DNA of 64,000 nucleotides from Nonomuraea sp. NBC_00507 (GTDB taxonomy: Bacteria; Actinomycetota; Actinomycetes; Streptosporangiales; Streptosporangiaceae), in NCBI RefSeq assembly GCF_036013525.1, contig NZ_CP107853.1, positions 11,718,001-11,782,000 of the forward strand. Reading direction: 5' to 3'. The notes below the pieces were generated by a model, which worked only from the letters and a program-made list of their open reading frames with translations, was not told the DNA's origin and did no database searches. This document shows positions 47,179 to 56,479 of the stretch, piece by piece; position 1 is the stretch's first letter; every line of letters starts with the position of its first letter. Position numbers and translations under genes: made by a program.

Positions 47179-48201
47179 ATGAAGAGAAGGGTGCGATCGC
47201 TGCTCGCGATCGCCATGGGGGCCGCCGTTCTCCTCGCGGGCACCGGTGTGAGCGCCGCCGCCACGATGGCCGACGACTTCACGGGGGACGCCTCCGCGAG
47301 CGCGTCCATCCCGCTCCAGAACGACGTCGAAGGCGTCGTGACGCTCACGCTCAAGGGGCCGTCCGAGGTCTCCGGCGTCACCGGCTCCATCGAACCGCCG
47401 GGCAAGGCGGCGAAGACGGTGACGTTCGACTTCAGGACGGGCGACACCGCGGCGACGCAGAAGATCACCGGCAAGTGGCCGATCAGCAAGGACGACCCGG
47501 CCGGCGAGTGGAAACTGAGCGTCGTCGTCACCCGCGGCACCGGCGCCAACACCACGCCGTTCGTGGTCAAGGTCTCCGGCAAGCAGGGGATCACCGGCGC
47601 GAAGGTCAGCCCGAACCCCGTCCAGCTCGTCAAGGGCAAGGACGTCCAGGTCTCGGTCGAGGCGTCGGTGAAGGACGCGACCACGGTGTCGGCCAAGCTC
47701 GTCAGCGACGCGGGCGGCGAGTTCTACGACCTGGGCGACCTGGCCAAGGAGGCGGACGGCCGCTACCGCGGGAGCACGTACTTCGCCGACGACAGCACCC
47801 CCGGCGACTGGACCCTCGAGGTGTACGCGCACAAGGGCGGGGAGACGCTCAAGGGCGTGGCGGCGTTCACGGTCGTGGCGCCCGAGGGCGGCGCGTCCAA
47901 GAAGGCCAAGTCGCGGGTCACGATCGCCGCGCCGAACAAGGTGACCAAGGGCAAGACGTTCAAGGTGTACGGCAAGGTCTACCGCGGCACGAAGGCGTAC
48001 AAGGGCAAGATCGTGGAGGTGTACTTCAAGGCCAAGGGCACCAAGACGTACAAGCTCATGGGCTTCGCCAAGGCCACCTCGACCGGCAAGTACGCCAAGA
48101 CGTACACGGCGAAGAAGGACGGCTACTTCCGGGTCAGGGTGCCCGGCACGAAAACGACGCGGAGCTCGCTGTCGCCGCAGGAGTTCGTGGACGTCAGGTA
48201 A
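47179..48201 (+). CDS. Secreted protein with Ig-like and Lys-rich C-terminal domains
   Basis: 340 residues. Signal peptide MKRRVRSLLAIAMGAAVLLA, cut near AGTGVSAAA. The mature part begins with a beta domain (VEGVVTLTLKGPSEVSGVTG; GEWKLSVVVTRG), then a Gly/Lys-rich Ig-like domain (PNPVQLVKGKDVQVSVEAS), and ends with a Lys/Tyr/Thr-rich beta domain (KVTKGKTFKVYGKVYRGTKA) without anchor. AAGGA precedes the ATG. Such domains occur in secreted actinobacterial binding or calcium-dependent proteins; no enzyme motif is seen. Its stop codon touches that of the convergent response regulator with no gap. Confidence 0.8.
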   Translation: MKRRVRSLLAIAMGAAVLLAGTGVSAAATMADDFTGDASASASIPLQNDVEGVVTLTLKGPSEVSGVTGSIEPPGKAAKTVTFDFRTGDTAATQKITGKWPISKDDPAGEWKLSVVVTRGTGANTTPFVVKVSGKQGITGAKVSPNPVQLVKGKDVQVSVEASVKDATTVSAKLVSDAGGEFYDLGDLAKEADGRYRGSTYFADDSTPGDWTLEVYAHKGGETLKGVAAFTVVAPEGGASKKAKSRVTIAAPNKVTKGKTFKVYGKVYRGTKAYKGKIVEVYFKAKGTKTYKLMGFAKATSTGKYAKTYTAKKDGYFRVRVPGTKTTRSSLSPQEFVDVR

Positions 48202-48837
48202 CTAGCGGCCGAGATAGGTCAGCACGGCCAGCACACGCCGATGGTCCTCGGGCGCCGGCCCGAGGGCCAGCTTGGCGAAGATGCCGGAAATATGCTTCTC
48301 GACCGCGCCTTCGGTGACGACGAGGCGGGCGGCGATGGCGGTGTTGGAGCGGCCCTCGGCCATCAGGGCGAGGACCTCGCGCTCGCGAGGGGAGAGCGTG
48401 TCGAGCGGGGCGCCGCGCCGCTGGCGGCTGAGCAGCTGCACGACCACCTCGGGGTCGATGACCGTGCCGCCCGCCGCCACCTGCCGCACCGCCTCCAGGA
48501 ACTCGGCCACGTCGGCCACCCGCTCCTTCAGCAGGTAGCCGACGGCCCTGCCGATGAGGTCGCCCGCGTAGCGCTCCTCGACATACTGCGACAGGACCAG
48601 GATGGGGAAGTCCGGGCGGGCCTGGCGGACCCGCAGCGCCGCCCGCAGGCCCTCGTCGGTGTGCGTGGGCGGCATGCGCACGTCGACGATCGCCAGGTCG
48701 GGGTCGTGCTCCAGCACCGCCGCCTCCAGCGCGAGCCCGTCGGAGACGCTCGCCACGGTCTCGATGCCGCCGTCGGCGAGCAACCGGGCCAGCCCTTCCC
48801 TCAGGAGTACGGAATCCTCGGCGATGACCACGCGCAT
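48202..48837 (-). CDS. LuxR/NarL-type response regulator
   Basis: 211 residues from ATG 48837 (MRVVIAEDSVLLREGL). The receiver domain has the acidic pair in AEDS, phospho-acceptor Asp52 in LAIVDVRMPP and the conserved Lys in LLKERVADV. The C-terminal LuxR helix-turn-helix reads LSPREREVLALMAEGRSN and TEGAVEKHISGIFAKL. It is paired with the sensor kinase upstream (10 nt gap). Likely a LiaR-like envelope-stress regulator; the target genes are unknown. Confidence 0.92.
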   Translation of the reverse strand: MRVVIAEDSVLLREGLARLLADGGIETVASVSDGLALEAAVLEHDPDLAIVDVRMPPTHTDEGLRAALRVRQARPDFPILVLSQYVEERYAGDLIGRAVGYLLKERVADVAEFLEAVRQVAAGGTVIDPEVVVQLLSRQRRGAPLDTLSPREREVLALMAEGRSNTAIAARLVVTEGAVEKHISGIFAKLALGPAPEDHRRVLAVLTYLGR

Positions 48838-48847
48838 GGCCACATGA

Positions 48848-50110
48848 CTACCACTCGCAGGGCAGCTCCGCACGCACGATCGTGGGCCCGCCGATGGGGC
48901 TGTGCACCACGAGCACGCCGTCGATGGTGGCCGCCCGGTCGGCCAGTCCCGACAGCCCGCCGCCGGGGGTGACGACGGCGCCGCCGACCCCGTTGTCCCA
49001 CACGTCGACGATCACTCCGCGACGGTCCCTGAACACCGACACCGACGCCTCCGTCGCGGCCGCGTGCTTGGCCATGTTGGCCAGCGCCTCCGCGACGATG
49101 AAGTACGCGATGCTCTCCACCGCGGCCGGCGGCCGCTCCTCCAGCTCGACCGACACGTCCACGCGGATGGGCGCTCGCGCGGCCAGCCCGGACAGGGCCG
49201 CGTCCAGCCCGCGATCGCTCAGGATGGCCGGATGGATGCCCCTGGCCAGGTTGCGCAGCTCGGCGATGGCGGCCTTGGTGCCCGCGTGCGCCTGCGCGAT
49301 GAGCATCCTGGCCTCCTCGGGCTCGGCGTCGAACTTGGCCTGCGCCCGTCCCAGGTCCACCGCGACGGACAGCAGCCGCTGCTGCGCGCCGTCGTGCAGA
49401 TCGCGCTCGATCCTGCGCCGCTCCGTCTCCGCCGCGTCGATGCCCCGGGCGCGGCTGGCCCGCAGCCGCTCCTCCTCGCTGCCGCCGAGCAGCACCACGG
49501 CAAGGGTCCCGTGCAGCCAGGCCATCCCCCGAACGAGGTACGCGGTCAGCACGAGCAGCACGACGCCGAAGAACGTGGCCACCCAGGCGGCCGTCCATTC
49601 CTCGATGAAGTAATCGCCTGCCCCCATCGCCTCATCCACCGCCAGGATGAAGGGCGCGAGCAGCAAACCGCCCGTGGCGATCCACAACGCGGCCGACGCC
49701 ACCGCCTCCACCAGCCCGAGCGGCAGCAGCATCAGCAGGTAGCCCAGGTCCTTCCAGGTCGCCGGATCCGTCACCAGCCAGTGGATGTGCGCGCCCAGCC
49801 CGCGCTCGGGACGGCTCCGGTACGGGTCGGGAATCCTGACCCCCAGCGCCGCCCCCAGTATCCTGCGCTCCAGCATCGCCCCGCCGCGCCACATCAGCAT
49901 GGTCGCCATCGCGAGGGGCACGCCGACCCAGAGGACCGTGAGCGAGAGCGAGGTCGGCACCGCCAGCGATAACACGATGAACCAGCCGAGCCCGAACGCC
50001 ACGCTGACCAGCAAGTACGGTGCCGCACGCCACGTCATCGGATCGACCAGGACCCCCAGCGGGCCCTTCGGCCCGAACGGCACGCGGTCTTTCAACGCCA
50101 GCGATCGCAT
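48848..50110 (-). CDS. Sensor histidine kinase with N-terminal membrane sensor domain
   Basis: 420 residues. Residues 1-215 hold the membrane sensor domain of the actinobacterial type (PYLLVSVAFGLGWFIVLSLA; LGYLLMLLPLGLVEAVASAA; FFGVVLLVLTAYLVRGMAWL). HisKA_3 motif RRRIERDLHDGAQQRLLSV with His239. The ATPase domain has EALANMAKHAAA, DNGVGG and GGGLSGLADRA. Paired with the LuxR-type regulator downstream as a two-component system. Signal unknown. Confidence 0.92.
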   Translation of the reverse strand: MRSLALKDRVPFGPKGPLGVLVDPMTWRAAPYLLVSVAFGLGWFIVLSLAVPTSLSLTVLWVGVPLAMATMLMWRGGAMLERRILGAALGVRIPDPYRSRPERGLGAHIHWLVTDPATWKDLGYLLMLLPLGLVEAVASAALWIATGGLLLAPFILAVDEAMGAGDYFIEEWTAAWVATFFGVVLLVLTAYLVRGMAWLHGTLAVVLLGGSEEERLRASRARGIDAAETERRRIERDLHDGAQQRLLSVAVDLGRAQAKFDAEPEEARMLIAQAHAGTKAAIAELRNLARGIHPAILSDRGLDAALSGLAARAPIRVDVSVELEERPPAAVESIAYFIVAEALANMAKHAAATEASVSVFRDRRGVIVDVWDNGVGGAVVTPGGGLSGLADRAATIDGVLVVHSPIGGPTIVRAELPCEW

Positions 50111-50230
50111 GCCCCAAGCCTGCCCGCCGGAGCGGCGCGCGTGAATGTGGCTGCCGTCCGGCCCGAGGTAAGGCTACCCCCACCTCCGCCACACCAGCAC
50201 CCCATACCCGTCCGCCCGCTCCGTACCAAT

Positions 50231-50271
50231 GGAAAAGGGGCGGCAGGGAGAACCCCTGCCGCCCCTTTTCC
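50231..50271. terminator. Strong bidirectional terminator after rho
   Basis: Perfect 18-bp stem: GGAAAAGGGGCGGCAGGG (50231-50248) pairs with CCCTGCCGCCCCTTTTCC (50254-50271) around a 5-nt loop. The A and T runs at the stem base give a weak U tract in either direction. It lies 11 nt after the rho stop and 120 nt before the start of the kinase gene. Confidence 0.88.
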
Positions 50272-50282
50272 TACAGGAGCCG

Positions 50283-52376
50283 CTAGTCGCGGTCGTTGCC
50301 CACCGTGGTCTTCTGGACCTGGAGGAGGAACTCCGCGTTGGACTTGGTGTCCTTCATCCGCTCCAGGAGCAGCTCAAGAGCCTGCTGCATGTCCAGCGCG
50401 TGCAGCACGCGCCGCAGCTTCCAGACGACCTGGAGCTCTTCCCTGACCATGAGGATCTCTTCCTTACGGGTGCCGGACGCGTCCACGTCCACCGCGGGGA
50501 AGATTCGCTTGTCAGCCAGGGACCGGTTGAGCTTGAGCTCCATGTTGCCGGTGCCCTTGAACTCCTCGAAGATGACCTCGTCCATCTTGGACCCGGTCTC
50601 GACCAGGGCCGTGGCGAGGATCGTCAGCGAGCCGCCGTTTTCGATGTTGCGGGCGGCGCCGAAGAAGCGCTTGGGCGGGTAGAGCGCCGTGGAGTCGACA
50701 CCACCCGACAGGATGCGACCGGACGCCGGGGCCGCCAGGTTGTAGGCGCGGCCGAGGCGGGTGATCGAGTCGAGCAGGACGACCACGTCGTGACCCAGCT
50801 CCACCAGGCGCTTGGCCCGCTCGATGGCGAGCTCGGCGACCGTGGTGTGGTCTTCGGCGGGACGGTCGAAGGTCGAGTGGATGACCTCGCCCTTGACCGA
50901 CCGCTGCATGTCGGTGACCTCTTCAGGCCGCTCGTCCACGAGCACGACCATCAGGTGGCACTCGGGGTTGTTGCGGGTGATCGCGTTGGCGATGGCCTGC
51001 AGCACCATCGTCTTACCGGCCTTGGGCGGCGAGACGATGAGGCCACGCTGGCCCTTGCCGATCGGCGACACGAGGTCGATGATCCGCGTGGTCAGGATGT
51101 TGTGCTCGGTCTCCAGGCGCAGGCGCTCCTGCGGATAGAGCGGCGTCAGCTTGTTGAAGTCCGGCCGGTTGCGGGCCTGCTCCGGGTCCATGCCGTTGAC
51201 GGTGTCGAGGCGGACCAGGGCGTTGAACTTCTCGCGCCGCTCGCCGTCGCGGGGCTGCCGGACGGCGCCGGTGATGACGTCGCCCTTGCGCAGGCCGTTG
51301 CGGCGGATCTGGGCGAGCGAGACGTAAACGTCGTTGCTGCCCGGCAGGTAGCCGCTGGTCCTGACGAACGCGTAGTTGTCGAGGATGTCCAGTATGCCGG
51401 CGATCGGGATGAGCACGTCGTCGTCGCTGACGACGGGCTCGCCGCTCTCGAAGCGGTCACGGCCTCGGCCGCGGTTGCGCTCCCTGAAGCGGCCTCTGCG
51501 ACCGCGCCCGCCGCGCTCGTCCTCGTCGCCGCCACCGCGCTGGTCGCCACGCTGATCGCCACGCTGATCGCCACGCTGATCGCCACGCTGGTCGCCACGC
51601 TGGTCACTGCGCAGGTCGCCACGCTGGTCGCCACGCTGGTCGCCACGCTGGTCACCGCGCTGGTCACCGCGCTGGTCACCGCGCTGGTCACCGCGCAGGT
51701 CACCGCGCAGGTCGCCACGCTGGTCGCCACGCTGGTCGCCGCGGCCACCCGCGTCGGCGACGCGCTGGTCGCCGCGGCTGATGCTCTCCGCACGACCGCC
51801 TTCACCGCGGTCGCTGCCGGAGCGCTCGCCGCGCTCACGACGCTCGCCGCGGGTGCGGCGCTCCCTGCGGCTCTCGCCACGCTCGCCGCGACCTTCGCCC
51901 TGCGCGGCCTCAACGGCCTGGGGCTGCTGCTCCACGACCGGCTCGGCCGGTGCGACGACAGGTTCGGGCGCCGCGGCCACGGGCTCCGGCGCGGCCACAA
52001 CGGGCTGCGGGGCGGGCTCTTCGGCGGTCTTGGCGCGGGAACGTTCCCTGCGCGCACGGGTGGGGCGCTCGGCGGCCGGGGCCGCCTCCGGCGTGGCCGC
52101 AGGCGCCTCGGCGGCGGCCGCGGGAGCCGGCGTGCCTTCTCCTGCGCCGCCACCCTGCTTCTCCTGGATGGCCGCGATGAGCTGGCTCTTCCGCATGCGC
52201 CCGGTCCCGCTGATGCCCAGCTCCGCCGCTATTTTCTGCAGCTCGGGCAGCACCTTGGCGGACAGGCCGGTGCCGGAGCGACGCGCACGCGGCTTGGCCG
52301 GAGCGCGAGTGGGGGTGTCGCCGGACGCCGGCTCTGCGCCTGATGCGTCGGAGAGGAGTTCGGTGGTGTCGCTCAA
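50283..52376 (-). CDS. rho: Transcription termination factor Rho with RGD(Q/L) repeat insertion
   Basis: 697 residues starting at TTG 52376 with AAGGA upstream. The N-terminal Rho_N helix ([20 protein letters not shown]) is followed by a 240-residue disordered Ala/Pro/Glu then Arg/Gly/Asp-rich insertion; 17 consecutive tetrapeptides of RGDQ, RGDL or RSDQ occur in it. The core is complete: RNA-binding OB domain ([20 protein letters not shown]), Walker [26 protein letters not shown], Walker [17 protein letters not shown] and the secondary site [16 protein letters not shown]. It is a hexameric RNA translocase ending transcription. The insertion is a known actinobacterial trait thought to aid RNA binding; its length here is notable. 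Confidence 0.96.
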   Translation of the reverse strand: MSDTTELLSDASGAEPASGDTPTRAPAKPRARRSGTGLSAKVLPELQKIAAELGISGTGRMRKSQLIAAIQEKQGGGAGEGTPAPAAAAEAPAATPEAAPAAERPTRARRERSRAKTAEEPAPQPVVAAPEPVAAAPEPVVAPAEPVVEQQPQAVEAAQGEGRGERGESRRERRTRGERRERGERSGSDRGEGGRAESISRGDQRVADAGGRGDQRGDQRGDLRGDLRGDQRGDQRGDQRGDQRGDQRGDQRGDLRSDQRGDQRGDQRGDQRGDQRGDQRGGGDEDERGGRGRRGRFRERNRGRGRDRFESGEPVVSDDDVLIPIAGILDILDNYAFVRTSGYLPGSNDVYVSLAQIRRNGLRKGDVITGAVRQPRDGERREKFNALVRLDTVNGMDPEQARNRPDFNKLTPLYPQERLRLETEHNILTTRIIDLVSPIGKGQRGLIVSPPKAGKTMVLQAIANAITRNNPECHLMVVLVDERPEEVTDMQRSVKGEVIHSTFDRPAEDHTTVAELAIERAKRLVELGHDVVVLLDSITRLGRAYNLAAPASGRILSGGVDSTALYPPKRFFGAARNIENGGSLTILATALVETGSKMDEVIFEEFKGTGNMELKLNRSLADKRIFPAVDVDASGTRKEEILMVREELQVVWKLRRVLHALDMQQALELLLERMKDTKSNAEFLLQVQKTTVGNDRD
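51538..51741. repeat. 12-bp tandem repeat in rho
   Basis: Seventeen copies in a row of CGCTGGTCGCCA-type units on the plus strand (variants CGCTGATCGCCA, CGCTGGTCACCG, CGCAGGTCACCG), encoding RGDQ/RGDL tetrapeptides on the minus strand. Synonymous changes between copies suggest purifying selection on the peptide. Confidence 0.85.
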
Positions 52377-52833
52377 CTAAAAGGTCCTTCCCAGGGGTCG
52401 GGCGCCGGTTTTGTTCTGCCGGGCGTCCCGGAGGTGCTTGCGATCCGGCGGGACAGACCGGGTCGGGGTGCACTTTGCGATCTTCGGCTGTCGCTGGAGA
52501 CGGCCGCCACTCTTGGGGAGGGGCTGGTCCACGCCGCCAATGGGCCGTGGCGCGTGGCTGACACCCCCCAGATTGCTGTCGCCAACCAGATGTCGATGTG
52601 AATCGAACGCGCAGATCCCCGTCGTCGCCGCCTCGTTCAAGACCAACCGGGTGTGGGCCAACCGGAGGCTATTGATTTCGGGGAGACAGCCGCGCCGCCC
52701 ACGTCTCGCGACGTGAAGCGAGATGCAGCGATGTGTGGCTGACAAGCACGCACCCACCAAGGGGGCATCTGGTGCGGCTACCAGCCTAACATCACCAGCG
52801 CACACGGCTATTCCCTGAAGGTCTAAAGAGGCA
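52377..52833 (-). promoter_or_regulatory. Noncoding 457-nt leader/intergenic region between thrB and rho
   Basis: No protein-like reading frame is seen in this gap. On the minus strand it is rich in C, especially in the 150 nt next to rho, and contains a perfect 6-bp hairpin CACGTC-TCGC-GACGTG at 52700-52715. A long C-rich leader ahead of rho could serve Rho-dependent autoregulation, as known for E. coli rho; here that is inference. I could not place a convincing -10/-35 pair. Confidence 0.4.
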
Positions 52834-53739
52834 TCAGCGTGTCTCGGGGAACTGAACGTTCGCACCAACCGGGTCGACGTCCATTAGCTGGATGTGCCAG
52901 TCATTACCCACTTCTGGCGCGATCAAATCCTGCGTATCCGATGTCGAAAACGCAAGAACCGTGGGACCCGCTCCCGAAACGACCGCGGGCACGCCCACTG
53001 CACGGAGACGTTCTATCAGATCGGCGCTCGCCTGCATCGCAGGCGCGCGGTAATGCTGATGGAGTCGATCTTCCGTGGCGGCGAGCAAGAGCCGTCGCTC
53101 CGGACGCTGGGTCAACGCGGCTATCAGCAACGCGGCCCTGCCGGCGTTGAAGGAGGCGTCCTTGTGGGGCACGTCCTTCGGCAGCAACCCCCGCGCGGTC
53201 TCCGTGGCCAGTCGCGCCGACGGAATCAGGGCGACAGGGCGGATCAGCTCATCGGGAGTTAGTTTCACCATACGTGGTGACCCGGTGTGGTCAAACCATG
53301 CCACGGTCAATCCGCCGGCCAGGCACGGCGCCACGTTGTCCGGGTGCCCCTCGATCTCGGTGGCCAGCGCGAACACCTCGTCGTCGGGGAATTCGGCCCC
53401 CGACAGCGCGCGGGCGGCCAGGATCCCGGCGCAGACGGCCGCGGAGGACGAGCCCAGTCCCCGGGCGTGCGGGATGCTGTTGCGGCAGCGCAGGCGGATG
53501 CCTTCCGGCTGCGCGACCCCCATGCGGGCGAACGTCTCGCGCATCGTCTTGACGATCAAGTGCCCCTCGCCGAGATCGACGTCCCCCGCGCCCTCACCCT
53601 CCACGGCGACGTGCACGCCAGGCTCGTCGGTGAGTGCCGCCTCGACCTCGTCGTACAGGCTCAGTGCCAGGCCGAGCGCGTCGAATCCCGGGCCCAGGTT
53701 CGCCGAGGTCGCGGGCACGCGGATGTCAACGGTCCTCAT
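52834..53739 (-). CDS. thrB: Homoserine kinase
   Basis: 301-residue GHMP-family kinase phosphorylating homoserine for threonine synthesis. N-terminal strand VDIRVPATSANLGPGFDALG, the phosphate-binding motif PHARGLGSSSAAVCAG, and the C-terminal AVVSGAGPTVLAF are intact. GGAG lies 9 nt before the ATG. It follows thrC by 25 nt, forming a two-gene threonine operon. Confidence 0.96.
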   Translation of the reverse strand: MRTVDIRVPATSANLGPGFDALGLALSLYDEVEAALTDEPGVHVAVEGEGAGDVDLGEGHLIVKTMRETFARMGVAQPEGIRLRCRNSIPHARGLGSSSAAVCAGILAARALSGAEFPDDEVFALATEIEGHPDNVAPCLAGGLTVAWFDHTGSPRMVKLTPDELIRPVALIPSARLATETARGLLPKDVPHKDASFNAGRAALLIAALTQRPERRLLLAATEDRLHQHYRAPAMQASADLIERLRAVGVPAVVSGAGPTVLAFSTSDTQDLIAPEVGNDWHIQLMDVDPVGANVQFPETR

Positions 53740-53764
53740 TCACGCAACTCCCTGTCCGCCCTCG

Positions 53765-54823
53765 TCAGGCGAGGTTGAGCGCCGCCGCGGCGGCGTGGAC
53801 GTCGATGGGGATTACCACCGGCGCCGGTGCCCCCGAGATCGCCCAGTCCGGGTCCTTGAGCCCGTTGCCGGTGACCGTGCAGACGATGCGCTGCCCCGGC
53901 TCGACCAGCCCCTGCGCGTGCGCCTGCAGGAGACCCGCGACGCTGGCCGCCGAGGCCAGCTCCACGAACACGCCCTCCTCCTGCGCGAGCAGCTTGTACG
54001 CGGCCGCGATCTGCCGGTCGGTCACCGACTGGATCGCCCCGCCGGACTCGTCCCGGGCCGCCGTGGCCAGCCCCCAGGACGCCGGGTTGCCGATGCGGAT
54101 CGCGGTGGCGATCGTGTGCGGGTGCGACACCGGCGCGCCCTCGACGATCGGCGCCGCACCGCTGGCCTGGAACCCGAACATGCGAGGCCGCTTGGTCGCC
54201 ACGCCGTCGGCGAAATATTCCTGGTAGCCCATCCAGTAGGCGGAGATGTTGCCCGCGTTGCCCACGGGGATGCAGTGAATGTCAGGGGCGTCGCCCAGGG
54301 TGTCCACGATCTCGAACGCGGCCGTCTTCTGTCCCTGCAGCCGGAACGGGTTGACCGAGTTGACCAGCGCGATCGGATAGCTGGAGGACAACTTGCGGGT
54401 CATCTCCAGGCAGTCGTCGAACGACCCCTCGACCTGCAGCAGCGTGGCGCCGTGCACGAGCGCCTGGGCCAGCTTGCCCATGGCGATCTTCCCCCGGGGC
54501 ACCAGAACGGCGCACGTCAGCCCTGCGCGAACGGCATAGGCCGCGGCCGAGGCCGACGTGTTGCCGGTCGAGGCGCAGATGACCGCCTTGGCCCCCTCTT
54601 CGACCGCTTTGCTGATGGCCATGGTCATGCCACGGTCCTTGAAGCTGCCGGTCGGGTTGGCCCCCTCGACCTTCAGGTAGACGTCGCACCCCGTCAGCGC
54701 CGACACGCGGTGCGCGGGTACCAGCGGCGTGCCGCCCTCAAGCAGCGTGATGACAGGCGTCTTCGGCGTGACGGGAAGACGTTCGCGGTATTCCTCGATG
54801 AGGCCACGCCACGACCTGCTCAT
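53765..54823 (-). CDS. thrC: Threonine synthase
   Basis: 352 residues from ATG 54823 with GGGAG 8 nt upstream. PLP enzyme converting O-phosphohomoserine to threonine. The PLP lysine is in [33 protein letters not shown] and [17 protein letters not shown] complete the cofactor site. It is the short class typical of actinobacteria. The homoserine dehydrogenase gene that usually precedes it is not here; a glycosyltransferase locus is. Confidence 0.96.
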   Translation of the reverse strand: MSRSWRGLIEEYRERLPVTPKTPVITLLEGGTPLVPAHRVSALTGCDVYLKVEGANPTGSFKDRGMTMAISKAVEEGAKAVICASTGNTSASAAAYAVRAGLTCAVLVPRGKIAMGKLAQALVHGATLLQVEGSFDDCLEMTRKLSSSYPIALVNSVNPFRLQGQKTAAFEIVDTLGDAPDIHCIPVGNAGNISAYWMGYQEYFADGVATKRPRMFGFQASGAAPIVEGAPVSHPHTIATAIRIGNPASWGLATAARDESGGAIQSVTDRQIAAAYKLLAQEEGVFVELASAASVAGLLQAHAQGLVEPGQRIVCTVTGNGLKDPDWAISGAPAPVVIPIDVHAAAAALNLA

Positions 54824-54982
54824 TGATGACTCCCTACCTGCGGTGTTGGGCACCGAGTGTACGGGGTGCCGGCGGCCGGCACGGATCCGCGTCCACCGGT
54901 CGGACGTACCGGTTAGACAGGGCCACTATTCAGGACATTCTCAGCATCTCCCGATAAGGTGCTAGCCCAGGGGGTCACCATC

Positions 54983-56455
54983 ATGAACGCGCGTCCTGCT
55001 CTGAGGCAGAACGACTATTCACCGCTGGCAACGCCGCCGCTCGGCGCCTGGTCGCCCGCCCTTTCCGTGAGCGTCGTTGTACCCGCGCACGGCGGGCAGG
55101 ACAAGCTCGACCTGGTGCTGGCCGCGCTGGCGGCGCAGACGTACCCGGACCACCTGATGGAGGTCCTCGTCGTCGACGACGGCAGCCGGCCACCTATTCG
55201 GCTGCCCGAAATCCGGCCGGTCAACACCCGCATCGTTCCCGTGCGGGACGGCTGGGGCATCTCCAGCGCCGTCAACACCGGCGCCAACGCCGCCGACGGC
55301 GAGATCATCCAGCGGCTCGACTCCGACATGGTGGCCTGCCGCGAGCACATCGAGGCCCTGGCCCGCTGGCACCACGTGACGGACTATCTGGTCTCGATCG
55401 GCATGAAGAGGTTCGTGGAGATGCCGCCGGTCACGCCGGAGGAGGTCTTCCAGGCGGGACACCTGGGAGAGCTGTTCGACCTGGACGGGGCCGCGCCCAG
55501 TTCCACCGAGGCGACGATCGCCAAGACCGACGGGCTGCGCAAGAGCCGCAATCCGTACCACGTGTGCACGGGGCCCACCCTCGCGCTTCCCCGGGAGGTC
55601 TTCCACGCCGTGGGCGGGCTCGACCCGACCGTGCTGCGGGGCGGGGACACCGAGTTCGCCTACCGGCTGGCCATGCACGGCGTCGTGTTCGTACCCGACC
55701 TGGACGCGCAGGCCGTGCACCTGGGGCTGCCCGCGCAGCACCGTGACCGGGAGCGGGCCGTGCGGGCCGTGGAGCCGTATCTGGCGCACCGGATCCCGCT
55801 GCGCAGGGACCTGCGCAAGGATCGGGGGCGGCGGTGGCTGGTGCCGTACGTAGAGATCGTGCTCGACGTCACCGACACCTCCGAGTCCGTGGTGCGGCAG
55901 GCGGTGGCGGCGGCGCTGGACGGCAAGCTCCAGGACGTCGTGGTGACGCTGGTGGGACCCTGGTCGCGGCTGGAGTCCGGGCGGCGGTCGGTGTTGTCGG
56001 ATCCGTGCTTCGAGCTGCGGCTGATGCGTGACCTGTTCGCGCACGACGAACGCATCCGCCTGATCGACGAGGCCGCCCCCACGCCTGCGCCGACGCCGTT
56101 CCGCTATCGCGGGCCGGTGGAGGTGCCGCTGCACAAGGTGACGCTGGAGCGCATGATCGAGTCGGTCCAGAAGGATCTCGCGGGCGTCCTGATCGTGGAT
56201 CTCCCCGAGGGGCGGACCGCGCGTCTGGAGCGTACGTCGGCGTTGGGCCGCGCCCTGTTGCTCGCCGGCCCTGGCGCCGATCTGGACGCCGTCATCGACA
56301 CCACCCACGGGGTGCGCCATGAGCCCCCGGACCGCTACTGGCCCGCGCCCAAGCAGCCGGACCCGGTCACCATCCCGGCCCCGATGGCGGTGTCCGCGGA
56401 ACCGGCGGAAAAGACCCTCCTGCGCCGCCTGAAGTCAGCCCTCCGCCCCAACTGA
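54983..56455 (+). CDS. Glycosyltransferase, type A of this locus (GT2-like)
   Basis: 490 residues from ATG 54983 (AGGGGG 10 nt upstream). GT-A domain at about 25-290: LSVSVVVPAHGGQDKLDLVL, VVDDGSRPP, the metal-binding LDSDM (Asp113, Asp115), the acceptor motif GGDTEFAYRLA and a QxxRW-like GRRWLVPY. The second half (290-455) begins VEIVLDVTDTSESVV, keeps VGPW and ARLERTSALGRALL, but has no DxD. It lacks membrane helices, so it acts in the cytoplasm or at the membrane surface. The C-terminal 40 residues are Pro-rich and basic. Sugar and acceptor are unknown. Confidence 0.85.
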   Translation: MNARPALRQNDYSPLATPPLGAWSPALSVSVVVPAHGGQDKLDLVLAALAAQTYPDHLMEVLVVDDGSRPPIRLPEIRPVNTRIVPVRDGWGISSAVNTGANAADGEIIQRLDSDMVACREHIEALARWHHVTDYLVSIGMKRFVEMPPVTPEEVFQAGHLGELFDLDGAAPSSTEATIAKTDGLRKSRNPYHVCTGPTLALPREVFHAVGGLDPTVLRGGDTEFAYRLAMHGVVFVPDLDAQAVHLGLPAQHRDRERAVRAVEPYLAHRIPLRRDLRKDRGRRWLVPYVEIVLDVTDTSESVVRQAVAAALDGKLQDVVVTLVGPWSRLESGRRSVLSDPCFELRLMRDLFAHDERIRLIDEAAPTPAPTPFRYRGPVEVPLHKVTLERMIESVQKDLAGVLIVDLPEGRTARLERTSALGRALLLAGPGADLDAVIDTTHGVRHEPPDRYWPAPKQPDPVTIPAPMAVSAEPAEKTLLRRLKSALRPN

Positions 56456-56479
56456 CCCCCACGCCCACCGGCGGGTCAG
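56452..56479. terminator. Hairpin containing both stop codons of convergent glycosyltransferase genes
   Basis: CTGACCC (56452-56458) pairs with GGGTCAG (56473-56479), 7 bp with a 14-nt loop. Each arm contains the TGA of the gene it ends. The loop's partial self-pairing is weak, so termination strength is uncertain. Confidence 0.4.

Noticed and set aside
51538..51741. 12-bp repeats in rho as a noncoding iteron or origin
   Set aside because: They lie in frame in rho and encode RGDQ/RGDL units; no replication gene is nearby.
52411..52716. 101-codon plus-strand frame in the thrB-rho gap
   Set aside because: Arg/Pro/Trp-rich product without ribosome-binding site or domain; the gap is better read as a leader.
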